Source: Chytridium lagenaria (taxonomy: Eukaryota; Chytridiomycota; Chytridiomycetes; Chytridiales; Chytridiaceae). Taken from it: a stretch of DNA of 64,000 bases. The notes under the pieces were generated by a model, which did not search any database, was not told where the DNA came from, and worked only from the letters and a program-made list of their open reading frames with translations. The position numbers and the translations under genes were made by a program. Below are positions 25,247 through 36,870 of this stretch, piece by piece (position 1 is the first letter of the stretch; every line of letters starts with the position of its first letter). The stretch spans positions 186,001 to 250,000 of the forward strand of contig JAHLKC010000023.1 of NCBI GenBank assembly GCA_025449115.1. The letters are read 5' to 3'.

Positions 25247-26104
25247 ATGTCCAACTGGCTTCGTATCGGTCTCTACGGTGGTCTCCACTTTGTGCAGCTG
25301 GTGAGCCCATCCATTCACCACTTTCTGTCATACTCAAAACCCATTCAAACGATGGCATCGTGGGGTCGGCGGAAAAAAACACTGGGAATCGTTCGGGATC
25401 ATCACTCTACCTAAAAGCTTTCTCTATGCTCTTTCCTCATACTCTGGATCATTTCATATCTTGGATGGATGTCTTGCGATTCCCATTGTCCGAGTTCCAT
25501 CCTTCTAACCCTGCCTCATTCATAGTTCACCTCACTGCTGACCCTCGGTGGTATTGCAGACCAGGCCCGTTATGGACCCTCCAACATCTGCATCCTCTTT
25601 ATCGAGGACTACAAGATGGATACCAGCAACCCTGGCTACTTTCTCTTTTCCGCCAACTCGGTGCCTGTTCAGGCATCATTGGGTGAGTCCTTTCACATTC
25701 ATCCTCTCGCAAATATTCACCGTCTTCCCAGTCTCGGCGCAATCGGTCTCGTCCTCGCTCTCCTAGTAGGAGGTCTCTCCCTCTACTACATTGTCCGAGC
25801 TGAATTCCGTGCCGTCCGTCTCATCTTTGGTATGGCCGTTCTCGCTCTCGGCTACACCCTCCTCGCCATCATCATGGCCGCTATTGCTACAGCAGGTGTC
25901 TCAAAGACTTGCTCTCAATTCCAATCTCAAGGGTTTCAATGCTCTACCGTCTTTACTGGTGGATTCTTTGAGACGGATACCCAAAAGACCTTTGGAAAGA
26001 GTTTGGGGGTCATTAATATGGCGGTGGTGTCGGCGTGGTTTTGTGCTATCTCGTGGGGTGGTTACGCTGTTCTCGAGTTCCTTAACTGGCGTAACTCTGT
26101 GTAA
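25247..26104 (+). CDS. four-transmembrane protein, unknown family (MARVEL/tetraspan-like)
   Basis: Exon 1 (25247-25300) encodes MSNWLRIGLYGGLHFVQL. After a 225-base intron, exon 2 starts at 25526 with FTSLLTLGGIADQARYGPSN. Later helices are AIGLVLALLVGGLSLYYIV, LIFGMAVLALGYTLLAIIMA and AVVSAWFCAISWGGYAVLEF. A loop with two cysteines (CSQFQSQGFQC) lies between helices 3 and 4. The frame can be read through the stretch 25683-25731, but that stretch looks like an intron (GTGAGT to TTCCCAG, 49 bases). Removing it would shift the frame unless a base is missing, so the middle is uncertain. About 190 residues end at TAA 26102-26104. The topology resembles MARVEL or tetraspan proteins, but I recognise no signature. 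Confidence 0.7.
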
Positions 26105-26649
26105 AAAAACCCCGTTTTCGACATACTTTTTTTTAACGTTTATATTTCCTTTTTTTTGTTGCTATGGCGTTTATGTCTATCCTATCCACTCATTATCTCT
26201 TTTTCAAAACCATCTCGGTTATTCCGTCCAAGTCGCATTTTCTTTCATGAAATGCCAGCTGTCTTCTTTTAACAATCATTTTCGTTTTTCTTGTTCTCAT
26301 TACGCGGGGTATCTGGGCCTTTTTTTTTATAGACTCTAATTTCTGTTAGAGAAGAAAAATACTTCCTGGATCGCCCATTCTCCCCATATCCGATGATTCT
26401 CTTTCTCGCGCTGTTTTTTATTATCATGCAATTCCTTCCCACCACTTATCTCCCGCTTTTTCGTCGTTTTTGTGGTATCAGTCTTTTTGTTTTTTTTTTT
26501 GATGTACCCTTTTATTGTTGTTTTTTTAACCCGAGTTTTGTGGGTGTGGGACGTTTTTGTGGAAAAGGTGGAAGTGAATAAATATATTCTTCTGGTTTGA
26601 CCTTTTTGCTGAACGTTTTGAAGAAAGGTGACCCGTTATACGTGAATGA
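26105..26649. other. T-rich 3' flank of the four-helix membrane-protein gene
   Basis: About 500 bases of T-rich sequence with short T runs. It looks like a long 3' untranslated region; no gene is supported. Confidence 0.4.
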
Positions 26650-26950
26650 ACACCACTCTTATACAAATCAGTCTTAACACCACATCTAGGCGGGCGGAGA
26701 CCAGTTGGTGATGTGAAATGGCTTTAGCGTGCAGACCTTCTACAACCATAGTTTACAGATTGGTAAGGCCGGTGAGCAAATTATTTAACGACCCATAGGG
26801 GAACTCCAATGCCATCGTTAAATTTGCTCACCGGCCTTGCAATCTGTAAACTATGGTTGTAGAAGGTCTGTACGCTGAAGCGGTTCACATCACAACTGGT
26901 CTCCGCCATGCTAGATGTGGTGTTAAGACTTGAATTGTATAAAAGTGGGG
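26650..26950. mobile_element. foldback (MITE-like) element with about 140-base inverted arms
   Basis: The left arm (about 26650-26791) and right arm (about 26814-26950) are reverse complements with scattered mismatches and small gaps. They share long exact tracts such as ACCTTCTACAACCATAGTTT and GGCCGGTGAGCAAATT. The loop is only about 22 bases. No transposase frame and no clear target-site duplication were found. The shape fits a foldback MITE. Both arms also encode a similar short peptide (FSVQTFYNHSLQI), so an inverted duplication of a gene fragment is an alternative. Confidence 0.75.
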
Positions 26951-27215
26951 GAAGTGATGAACGGTGCATTCTTTATCGAAAGTCGAAATGGTATATCTCG
27001 ATGGATATCACTGCTGGTGGTTGAACTCTTTTGCGCATTTTGTTATCTACGCATGGGTTATGGTGACGGCGTCTCTCGAGATAACGTCATTACAACCGTC
27101 AAGGGTCACAGCCAATGTTCCCAGAGCGGACAATCCAATTTACTCCATGATCCTGTCTTTCCCACTTCCTTTTTTTTTTTCTTGTCACTTCAAAAACCCC
27201 ACAGTCCATCACAAC

Positions 27216-30200
27216 ATGGAGGACGTGCCTCCACCTCCACCAACACACCCACGACATCCCACCTCAACCAACACGTCATCCTGGAAATCCCTCGCCGTGA
27301 TCGCATGGGAGAAACGCTCCCTAGAATCATCCCACACGGGGACCCCCAAACAACACTTTTATCTCGTCACTGTTCAAAAAACCACCCCTTCCTACACCTT
27401 CGAAGACGGTATGAAGATTTCACAGACTTTCATGCATCGTTGTCAAGCTTGATCAAGGGGTTAGCTTCCGTCGCAGTTGGGAGTAGTAGCAGCGAAGATG
27501 CGCAGTTGAAAGCAGATGAAACCGCTCTCACATCAGGGGCTCGTCTTGTTCTTCCCAAGAAACGTATTTTCCCACCAAAGCTGTTTTGGTGGAGAGAGTA
27601 CGTTGTTGGATCTTTATGTGACGGATCTGCTGCGTTTATCGCCTCGTGTGCTCCGGAGTTCCATCTTCGAGAGTTTTTTGAACCGAATGAGTTTGATTGC
27701 AAGTGCATGGAGGCGGATGGAGTGAGAGTGCCAAAAATGGATTTGAGGGAAAGTTGGATGATTCCTGTGGATAGGAGTCCAAAAGGTGTTTCTCGTGATG
27801 ATGATGGTCCTGTCGCTTCGATGAGGATTGGTTAGCCCCAGTGGAGGAACGTCGACGATCACGAGCGGTACAACAACATTCTCGTCCAAGTCTAGATCTT
27901 AGTCTCCCACCCTCTCCTTTGCCAATGACTTGATGCAGGGTTTTCATCAAAGTCAAACACGTTGACTGATACACTCCCGACTTCAGCCATGGGATCGTTC
28001 TTGACGAATGCTTATGAGGAGGCTGCAAGAGAACATGGGAGAGATAGTATCATGGTGCGGTCTTTTGCGTTAGCTTATGCTGCTGTTGAAGCCGATGATG
28101 TGGCGAAACAGAATCGCAATGAAAGTGGAAAGACGTCGCATCCAGTGGCATACCCCCTTTTCAGCAAGTCCAAGCGCCGACAAGAAACGATCAAAAAAGG
28201 ATCGTGTTCATCCCACTCCGATGCTCTCGGACGCCTTCATTGCAGCAAAGTTCCTCGCAAGTGATCTCGAAAAGGAAAAAAAAAGGGAGACTAAAGAGAA
28301 ATCGTTGGAGAAAAAGAAACCAAAACGTCCTTCCTCTCCACGTAAACCCTCACCCACCGATCTAGCTTTATCCCAATCCCGAAGTTCATCAAGAACTTCA
28401 GCATCCCGTGTTCCACTCGACGCTTCATCCTCGCCATCATCGTCACCTGACATCAACGACAAAACCACAGAAGACGTCCCACCACCCCCTCCTTCTCATC
28501 TCTTTCCACCCGTCAGTGTCGTGGCTTCACGTGATAGCATCGCATCCACCTCTGTCACGGTCCTGCAGACTCGTTGGAGGCAGAGGAAGCCGAGGCTCTG
28601 AGATCAAAGGAGAGGTTGGAGGCGGTTATGGCTGTTTCGACTTTATTGATGGCGGGGATGTCACCCTCTGTTGTGCCGCCTTCACCCGCTCCTAGGGTTC
28701 CGAGAAATTGCCACCGGCACCTTTGGGGAGAGTGTTGAGCTCGGATCGAAGGTTGATGCCGCTACCGCCTGTCCCACCCGTGCCAGCATTAGATAGGAAG
28801 GTACAATTCAATAACACGGTTGAAGCACAGGTAAATTCCTCATCATCATTCAACAACTCTGATGGTTTTGATAGTCTCCACCCCATTCTACCCGCCTTCA
28901 CCACCGTCTCCAACGTCTTCAATCACCGTCTCCAAAACCAGACCGTCAGGTCCCCACATCCACCAACGTCCCCAATCCACTCCACGTCTTCAATCGCCGT
29001 CTCCAAAACCAGACCGTCAGGTCCCAACCCACCACTCCATCTTTCGATCCAAAGTCTCCAAAACCAGAACCATCAGGTCCCAACCCCATCCACTCCCCGA
29101 GGTAAATCACCCCGTCCTTCCACCCCTCCCGCCTCTCGCGACAAATCCCGTTCTCCACCTCCTTCAAGAACCGCAAACCTCCTCGCAGCCTTCTTCACCC
29201 CAACACCCCCAAAAGAATCCGACACCTTCATCGTCACAGACTCCCCATTCAACAAACCCCGTGTCAAACGCACCGTTGCAGCAGGTCGAGACGTTGCCCC
29301 AAAAGTCCTTGTCATGGATGGGAATATCGTTGAACCGAGTGAAACCGATAACATGCCTCCCAGATCTTCCGCTGCAACCGAGAAATATTGGGACGATCAG
29401 GAGGCGGATTTCGTGGATGTGGCGTCACCTTTGCCCACGTCGGGAAGTGCTGTGGCGTCGGATTTCTGGGCCCCTGTTCCCGCTCATCGTCTACGTCGTG
29501 TCTCGTCCACCCCGATTTTAGGAAAAGTCACTGTTATCTCGCAAAACGGTTCGGAAGCCTCGGATTTGTCCATGGAATCCTTTGAACATGAGCCACGTGC
29601 GTCTAATCGGCCAAACGCGCCGACGTCTGCTCCTGTTTCGCGTGGCGCTGATTTGCAACGAGGGGTGCGGCAGAAAATGAAGGATGGGGTTATGGATCGT
29701 GGATCTGAGTTACCGCCTTTGATGCGGCTTCAGAACATGAAGAATGTGCCAACGGAGAAGGCTGAGATGCTGACGGCTTGGACGGCGACGTTGCTTCCGA
29801 CACCTCCTGAAGCGGCGTCACCTTGGGAATCGGATCCAGGGGTCCCGCAACGATCTAGATCGAAATCAAGGACGAGGAGATTGTCGGTTGATGAGGAGGA
29901 TGATCCGTTGAGGTGGGCCAAGACGCTGTCAAAAGCGGATGGGGGGGTGGATGATCATTCGGTGGTGGCGGAATGGAGGGCGTTGGTGAAGGATAAGGAT
30001 TTGCTGGAACCGACGAGACGGATGGAATATGAGGGGATGCAAAGGTCCTTGTCGCCGCAGCGGTTGCGGGCGGAGGTTCTTGAGAATCCTGTGCCGGTGC
30101 CTGTGGCTTTGGGGTGGGGTGGGACGTTTGGAAGGAAGAGCAGTGAGAGGAAATTGAGGTCGACAAGTAACACGTCGCTTGATAGAGGGATCAAGGCGTC

Positions 30201-31511
30201 TTGGAAAAACATGATGGGAACGATAAGAAGTAGAAAGGGGAGCAATGGAAGCTCAAAAGCGGTTCCTGATGTTGAACGTCAGCCGTCACCGAACCCGTTT
30301 GAGAGATGGGCGCTTCATGGTCGTTCTGCTTCGTCACCGGCGAAGACAACGGTACCAACAGCTTTATCAAAACAGCAACCCATTGTCGCCGTTCCTTACC
30401 CTGAGATGATACCTGGTCCCCCTGCAGACGATATTTTCCGTCCACCCATCATGTACCCTGACATTGAACGTATCGACACCATCCCACCTTGGAACCGCAC
30501 CGTGGACGTCTTATCTGGAAACGTGGACGCTGAAACCGGTAAAAAGACACGTCGTGCCATCAAAGGTCCGCGTCCATTAGCCGATCTCGCTCCACCTCTC
30601 GACGAAGGACCTGATGAAGGGATTTCAGGACCCACCGACATCCATCCATGGACAGAAAGCAAACCCTGGAACCCCCCTACCCGTTCTCTTTCCCGTAAAA
30701 TCATCCGCGCAGCCACCGTCACTGCTCAACCCGAGTTTGTCGCACCAGAACGACAAGGATCACTTCAACGTCGACAGCGGAATCAATGGGTGCGACGATC
30801 CAAGTCACTTGATCCTACTGTTGCGCCGTTGCAGAGACGACAGTTTAGAGGGGCTTCGTCTATTCTGTCGGCGTCGGCTATGACACCACGGACCGCTGCT
30901 CTTGCTACCATTCTTAGGGATGCTCCACCTCGAATGCCTGGTGTCAATGGGGACTTGTATTACGATGATAGCGATGAAGGGGATATGCATATCCCGAATT
31001 CGTTCCTCCCACCTACCCATCATTACGATGCGGATGGCGTCTTGATACGAAAACAAACGTCCAATCCAACCATGCAAGCGCGGAACCGTATGCAACGTGG
31101 AAGTGATGAAGATATGAGACGTGTGAATCGGGACACCCGAAAGACGCCCTCCCCTTTACGTCCGCGCGTCACAAAACAAGTGCGACGGTCCCGCACGTTA
31201 ACGTCAACGACGAGTCAAGAAGTGGCGTCGCATTTTCTTTCCATCAAGGCTTATTTTGGGGGGGTGGAGGGGGTGCGACTTCCACGATGGTGGCGGTGAA
31301 GGTGTCGAGGGCGATTGGGTTTGGATCGTTGTGTTGGAAGTTGGGGGAGAAGGCGGGGATTGGGAAGGTGAAGGTTGAGGGGTTGGTTTATGTGGATGCG
31401 GAGGGGAGTAGAGTTATGGTGGGGGATGAGGAGGATTGGGGTTGGTGCTTGGAGGAGGTTGGGGTGAGGGAGAAGTTGGTCGTTTGGGTGGTTTATAAGA
31501 CGTTGGAGTGA
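27216..31511 (+). CDS. PX- and PB1-domain scaffold protein with a long disordered centre
   Basis: The start is the ATG at 27216 (MEDVPPPPPTHP). The N-terminal PX domain, a phosphoinositide-binding fold, is seen as HFYLVTVQKTTPSYTF then RRRYEDFTDFHASLSSL, the RRYxDF motif, with KRIFPPK further on. A lost C near 27400 splits it. Frame changes also fall near 27823, 27930 and in 28140-28700. A long open frame, 28708-31299, follows, rich in Pro/Ser/Arg and probably disordered. The C-terminus (31287-31511) is a PB1 domain: VKVSRAIGFGSLCWKL, then VYVDAEGSRVMVGDEEDWGW, with the acidic cluster of an OPCA motif. PX plus PB1 recalls Bem1-type scaffolds, but no SH3 domain was seen. The role is probably membrane-linked signalling or polarity, as an inference. 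Confidence 0.72.
28915..29095 (+). repeat. imperfect tandem repeat inside the PX-PB1 gene
   Basis: Three copies of a unit containing GTCTCCAAAACCAGA and CATCAGGTCCCAACCC-like sequence lie head to tail. Spacing is about 73 and 55 bases, not a multiple of three for all copies, so the repeated peptide changes frame between copies. Confidence 0.65.
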
Positions 31512-32402
31512 AGTTGTTATCACTTGCTTTATGAGGTGTTTTTTTTTTTTCTTTTTCGGGGGGTTTATATGGACCTAGCTACTTTTTTCCTTTTCTTCTC
31601 ATGAAGATCCTTTTGGAATATCAGGGAACCTTACTTACAAGCACTTTTTTTTCTCTTTTTTTCTTTTCTTTCACTTCTTTTCAGTTCCAATGAATGCATT
31701 TTCCTTTTGGTCATATTCTCTCTCACGTTTTACGCACACCACATTTTCCTTTTCTTTAACCCCCATCCTTCTTGTCTTTCCTTCACACCCTTTTTTCAGT
31801 GATATATATTTCTTGGTCATCAACTGTTTCTTGCACATACTTTTGTTTGACGTTTTTGCCGCACGTATACTTTTTTCGTATCATTTTCACAGTTATCGCA
31901 TTCTTGTACTTTTGCTGCAACAGCCCCCTCCCCTCACATCCCTTCATTTTTCGATTGTTCTTGAGAGCCCCGTTATCGGAAAATAGATTCATGAACGAAA
32001 ACCGTATTTGTGCCGTCGTCTTTGAGAAATCTTGATATTTTTTAACAAGATTATCTTTGCACATGCGTGGTCCAGTAGGCACATTCTTTACTGTGCAAAG
32101 TGTCGATGTTCATGGCACAATTGGGTTGAGATTTTAAGTCCCTCAAAGAGTATCAATGCGTCAGAGGTGAGTTTCCGTGCACTTTTTATATCCTTCATCA
32201 CCAGTGCCATTACAGAGCCTTCTTGATCAAAAATCATGTCCACTTTCGAGCGTATTTTTACGCAATTGTGGATTGTGGAATATTCATCTGCATCCACCGA
32301 TTTATCTACTGCACATAACGGTTATCGATCTTTGCGCAGTGATAAACGTCAAAGTAGCTCCAACAGGTTTACGAATTGTCACAGATTTCTCTCTCCGACG
32401 GC
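31512..32402. other. 890-base intergenic region
   Basis: The first 500 bases are T-rich 3' flank of the PX-PB1 gene. A minus-strand frame at 32088-32297 (70 residues with FDQEGSVMALVMKDIKSARK) has a somewhat protein-like composition, but no family or splice pattern supports it. The last 100 bases are the 5' flank of the F-box-like gene. Confidence 0.35.
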
Positions 32403-34191
32403 ATGTCTCTTTTAAGACTCCCCACCAACATCCTCGTCCAACAACTCACCTCCCATCTTCCCAGATCCGACATCCTCACCCTCTCCATAGTTCACCCCTA
32501 CCTCCATCGTCTCTTTGAATCCCTTCTCATCAACACCCTCGACTCTCGGCTTACCTCCTTCCATCACTTTCTCCAAGCTTTCCAACACCGGCCAACGATC
32601 TCCACCATAAAATCCATCATCCTCAACACCTATGATCGTCGTCTATCCAAATCCATGACAAGAATCTGCGAAAAAGTAGGAATCGGCGTCACCACATTAG
32701 CTATAACAGAGACGGATCTTGGGGAATGCGATCTCATGGCAGATTGGATAGAGGCGTGTCCGAACCTAACAACCCTCACCCTTCACACCTCATCAACGTT
32801 TTGCTGGAATGAGATCAATGCTCGGAAACTCGAAAAGGCGATCTTTGGGTTACCCCATCTCCGCACTTTAAAGATGACATTGAATCTCGAACGTCAATTA
32901 TTTAGCGAACCATTTTTAACGGCACGTTAACATCCCTCGATATCACCGCTTGCCATCCAATAGAAGAATTTTGAATCCACGGGACGACGTCAAAGCTCTT
33001 GCGACGATGATAAGACAACATCGACATCTTCGGTACCTCGCTCTCGCATCCATTTCATACAAGACCATCTCCACTTTCTCGCTGATTCCATTGAAGGGTT
33101 AAATGAATTAACACAACTCCGTATTCACGGGTCTTTATTGAAATGGTTCCGCCCTTTCGCAGGGTTCACGTCACGGTTGAAAATGTTAAGGATCGACGCA
33201 TCCAGTCTCGCCACCACTGTCGAGGTGGAGGGGTTCTGGGGGATCATCGATGGACATGTCTTGAGATATTGGAGATTGAGAATATGTATGTCACATTTCC
33301 CGTGTTTTGTGATATGATTTTGAGTGTGTTTGGGCGGAATTTCCCGGCGTTAAAAAAGGTCATGCTGGATAACGGGTTTCTTGAATACGAGAAGTTGTGG
33401 GATTTCGAGGAAGGATTTTTTGATGGGATGGAGGTGAAGAAGGGGTTGAGCGTTTGTGTGAGGTTTCGAGGACGAAAGTCGCCATTTCAAGGAAAGTCGA
33501 GTTTGAAGTTGTTGAAGTTTTTAGCGGATGCGGAGGAGCTTGAGTTTGAGGAGGGACAGCCCAATATTTTTACGGAGAGTGAGATGAAGGAGTATTTGAG
33601 GTGTCTTCAGTGTACGAAAACGGATATGCATGGGTTTTTGATGAGATGTTCGGAGGGACATCAAATGTTTATAGAGGCGATGATGGTTAAAAGGTATCTT
33701 GTGTTGGTGAAACCGTATCTCGTTAGACTTCGAGATAACGAGTTGGAACGACTTCGGAAGGTGTTAAAGACGGGACGGGAATGTGAAGATGTTGTGGTAT
33801 TGTGGAAGGGGACGTTGCAAAGTTTACGAGAGTTTCTTTTAGTCTCGGAAGACGTTGGTATGAAGATGCGGAGGCTCGTGTTCAAGGTACCGGGGGAAAT
33901 GGGCGAACCGTATTTCTGTAATTTCTTGTGGGAGTTGGTGAGAACGCAGAAGAGGATACGAGAGTTACGGGTTGTAGGACGATTGCGGGTTGATATTGAT
34001 GTGATACGGTTTTTGGAGGGGATGGAGAAGAGGGGGTGAGTGTTTTGTTTGAGGGGGTGGAGGGCTTTGTGGGAGTTGAATTTGAGGTGGTGTTCAAGTG
34101 GAGGAGGGCGTTCTGGGAGTTTTGGAGGTATGTGGATGTTCAGAAAAAGTCGTTGAAAGGTTTGAAGGGGAGTGATGGTGATAAAGGTTGA
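32403..34191 (+). CDS. F-box/LRR-like protein
   Basis: The ATG at 32403 begins MSLLRLPTNILVQQLTSHLP, an F-box-like start that would bind SKP1 in an SCF ubiquitin ligase. Leucine-rich repeats follow, for example WIEACPNLTTLTLHTSSTF and IFGLPHLRTLKMTLNLE, then TCLEILEIENMYVTFPVF and FPALKKVMLDNGFLEYEKLW. The reading is broken several times between 32930 and 33240, where LRR-like peptides appear in changing frames. It is broken again near 34037, after which a frame ends KKSLKGLKGSDGDKG at TGA 34189-34191. The first 540 bases use C-ending codons; from about 33230 codons are G/T-ending. Fungal F-box proteins vary greatly, so the substrate cannot be named. Confidence 0.6.
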
Positions 34192-34679
34192 ATGAGGATA
34201 TGGAGTTTGACATTGAGTTTTGGAACCTTAAAAATATTCAGGAAAAACGTGTTTGTGTTTTATGGCCAACAGCAGGTATTACACGGAAAGGAAGGGCTAA
34301 GAAGACCTCGAAAGATAATCTAATTTAAAATACCATTGAAGAAATCTTGTTTTTATTTCAATATAAAAAATACGAGACTCTCAACGACGGGAATAAATCC
34401 CTGTAAGATGATGGTCTCCTCAGCTCCGATCCCTCCATCACGTCAAACGCGTCGCTCCCGTGTTTCCCCTTGTGCCAGGTAAAGAGGTTTCAAGTAAATA
34501 ACAGGTGAAACGCCCGTCCGTAACGTGTTTTCATTCTGGACACACCCAAAACCAAGCAGCTTGTTACGAGACAAAAAGTCCGAAACTTTACATTTCTTTC
34601 TCGCAAATTCCTCTTCTTGCTTTGCACGAGCTCTCATCCCTCTCAAAAACCTCTTCTCCAACACCCCACATTGCCCGTC
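34192..34679. other. intergenic region between F-box-like gene and CHZ1
   Basis: AT-rich 3' flank, then the CHZ1 promoter side. No gene is supported. Confidence 0.4.
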
Positions 34680-35325
34680 ATGACCACAGACACCGTCATC
34701 GCTCCTGATGTCACCCCCGTTGAGACGTAAGTTCACCATTCATCGATTCCCTCGTTTCTTTCCTTCTTTCTTTTGCATAAATGTCAGCTTCTCCACCTCA
34801 TTATTATCAACGTCATCCAAGAAACGCTTCATACTCTTTCATCCTCACAGTCTATCCAACTCACCCTCATTCAGCACCACAGAGCTCAAAAAAACCACCG
34901 AAGCTCTCCCCGTCGTCACCCCTACCGAAACTCCCCAAACCGACGACGAAGCCGTCGCCAAAGCCGCTGAAGCCGAAACCATAGGTACACACCCTCCCTT
35001 CCGCCTCTCTAACCCTTTCCCCAGAAGAATCCCCCATGGACGAAGAAGACGACGACGAAGATGACGATGACGATAATGACGAAGACGTAAAGCCCCTTAT
35101 ACATTTTTACAGTCATCTAATGTTTTGAAGGTGGAGATGGATGAAACTGAGGATGACCTTAAGAACGACCTTGAGCATTTAGATACATCTGCTATCTTGC
35201 CTACAAGGACGAGAGGAGTGAAGGTGGAGTTTAAGGATACTGAGGGAATTCCACCTGAGGAGGAGGATAATATGGAGGAGGACCCGGATGTAGTCATTGA
35301 GGAGGATGAGGAGGATGAAGAGTGA
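34680..35325 (+). CDS. CHZ1: histone H2A.Z chaperone CHZ1-like protein
   Basis: Chz1 binds H2A.Z-H2B dimers and hands them to the SWR1 remodeller. The four exons fit in phase: 34680-34726, 34875-34984, 35025-35086 and 35131-35325, with introns of 148, 40 and 44 bases. The first three encode an acidic, low-complexity N-terminus (EESPMDEEDDDEDDDDDNDE). The last carries the Chz motif DLKNDLEHLDTSAILPTRTR followed by GVKVEF, matching the family pattern of an acidic helix, aspartate-Ser/Thr, then RTRG. It ends in another acidic stretch. The whole protein is about 135 residues, typical for the family. No frame error was seen. Confidence 0.8.
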
Positions 35326-35769
35326 TTTGATTCCCCCGCTTTTGCGCATGAAGCTCGTATCTCCCCTGGCTCAACCCCACACCCTTTGTATTTATGTTTA
35401 TGGCAGATCTGCCTTGAAAATATGGATGTTATTGTTCTTTTGCTCTTGGCGGCCTTTTTTGCTGTAGGTAGTGAAACCCCCGATATTTTAGCGCGCATTC
35501 CATAAAGATAATGGATGTTTGGCGTTGAACAGTCGGGGAGATGAACACTATGAGAGAGAAGTCGATTATCCTCCTCTTCAGCTAAAGAACTTGCTGAACA
35601 TTAGAGGCTCATGATTCTCTCACATCTCTCTTTGTCGGCACTGTCATCGTGCATCCATTGTATACGTTAAAATAAAACTCAACAAACTCAACGTCATAAG
35701 ACTCGCTGCTGTTGCGGTATAGGAGGATGGTAACGAGATGTCCTTACACTTTTTTTCTACAAAAAAGAC
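35326..35769. other. intergenic region between CHZ1 and methyltransferase genes
   Basis: 3' flank of CHZ1 then 5' flank of the methyltransferase. No gene is supported. Confidence 0.4.
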
Positions 35770-36070
35770 ATGAAGAAACGACAAAGACCAGAGTCCCTTG
35801 AGAATGCCGACAAAGACGACTCTGCAAAGGTCTTGAAAACATTGGAACCCATCGACAATGAAACCAAGACACAAGATGACTCCATGACAGACCTCGTCCT
35901 CTCTGACGTCCACATCACCCCAGACTCTACTACACCTCCAACATCCACTACACTCCAAACCACAACCTTTACCACTAAAACCCAACCTCCTATCACCATC
36001 ACCCTTTCACATCATCTCGCAACGCCTATCGCCAATGTCGGGTATCAGGTACAAAACCATATGAATCCCT

Positions 36071-36104
<34 letters not shown>

Positions 36105-36816
36105 CCCCCTCCACCATTAAACATAGGTCTGGCCAGCTTCATTCATTCTCGCAAATTACCTCCTCGCACATCCACCAACCTCAACCGTCCTGGATATAGG
36201 AACAGGTGTCGGCTTCCTCCCCCTCCTTCTTACTCACCTCTCCGTCCCCACCATCTTCATGACAGATCTCCCACACATCCTCCCCCTCTCCCACCTCAAC
36301 ACCCGTCATCTTCCCAACATCAAACCCCGCGTTCTCGATCTCACAAATCCACCACCATTTCTATCGTCAAAACCTGATACAGATAACACCCAACCATTAG
36401 AATACACATGGACGAATGACGACGTGACTCTTTTCCACGAAACATGTAATTTAATCGTCGCGGCCGATATCATCTATACCCCAAATGTCACGTTTTCGCT
36501 CATCAAACATCTCCCCTCTCTGCTTCAAACCCCCACTGACACCCATACATCCACCCGTGTTCTCCTTCTCGCTCTTGAGAAACGCGTGGTGTTTACCATG
36601 GAGGATCAGGAGGTGACTGCACCCGCTTGGGAATACTTTTTAAAGACGGTTGGAGCGTTTAATGTCGATAGGGAGGAGGATGGATGGATTGTTGTTGTGG
36701 AGATGGTGGATGAAGAGGAGTTTGGGAGTGGGTTTGAGGTGAGAGGGGAGGGGGAGATGGTGCTTTGTAGAGTGTTTATGGAGAGGTGTGGAGAGGTGGG
36801 AGAAGATAATGAATAA
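35770..36816 (+). CDS. METTL22-like protein-lysine methyltransferase
   Basis: This is a SAM-dependent seven-beta-strand methyltransferase of the Methyltransf_16 type, which methylates lysines on proteins. Exon 1 (35770-36048) starts MKKRQRPESLENADKDDSAK and ends NVGYQ. The intron (36049-36126) holds about 23 consecutive T. Exon 2 begins VWPASFILANYLLAHPPTST and then VLDIGTGVGFLPLLL, which is motif I for SAM binding. LIVAADIIYTPNVTF is the motif IV region, with the acidic residue of the family's ADxxY. About 322 residues end at TAA 36814-36816. No frame break was seen. METTL22 is my best family match; METTL21-type relatives share these motifs. Confidence 0.75.
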
Positions 36817-36870
36817 AGGTGTTTAGTTCGTCCTCATCGTGGGTCACATACGTCAATAAAAGGGTGGCAA

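Noticed and set aside
29855..30245. Minus-strand Ser/Thr/Pro-rich frames inside the PX-PB1 gene
   Set aside because: They are shadows caused by the G-rich sense strand; the opposite frame is open for 863 codons.
35097..35498. Minus-strand 133-residue Ser-rich frame
   Set aside because: It is antisense to the CHZ1 acidic last exon, which has a family motif and consistent splicing.
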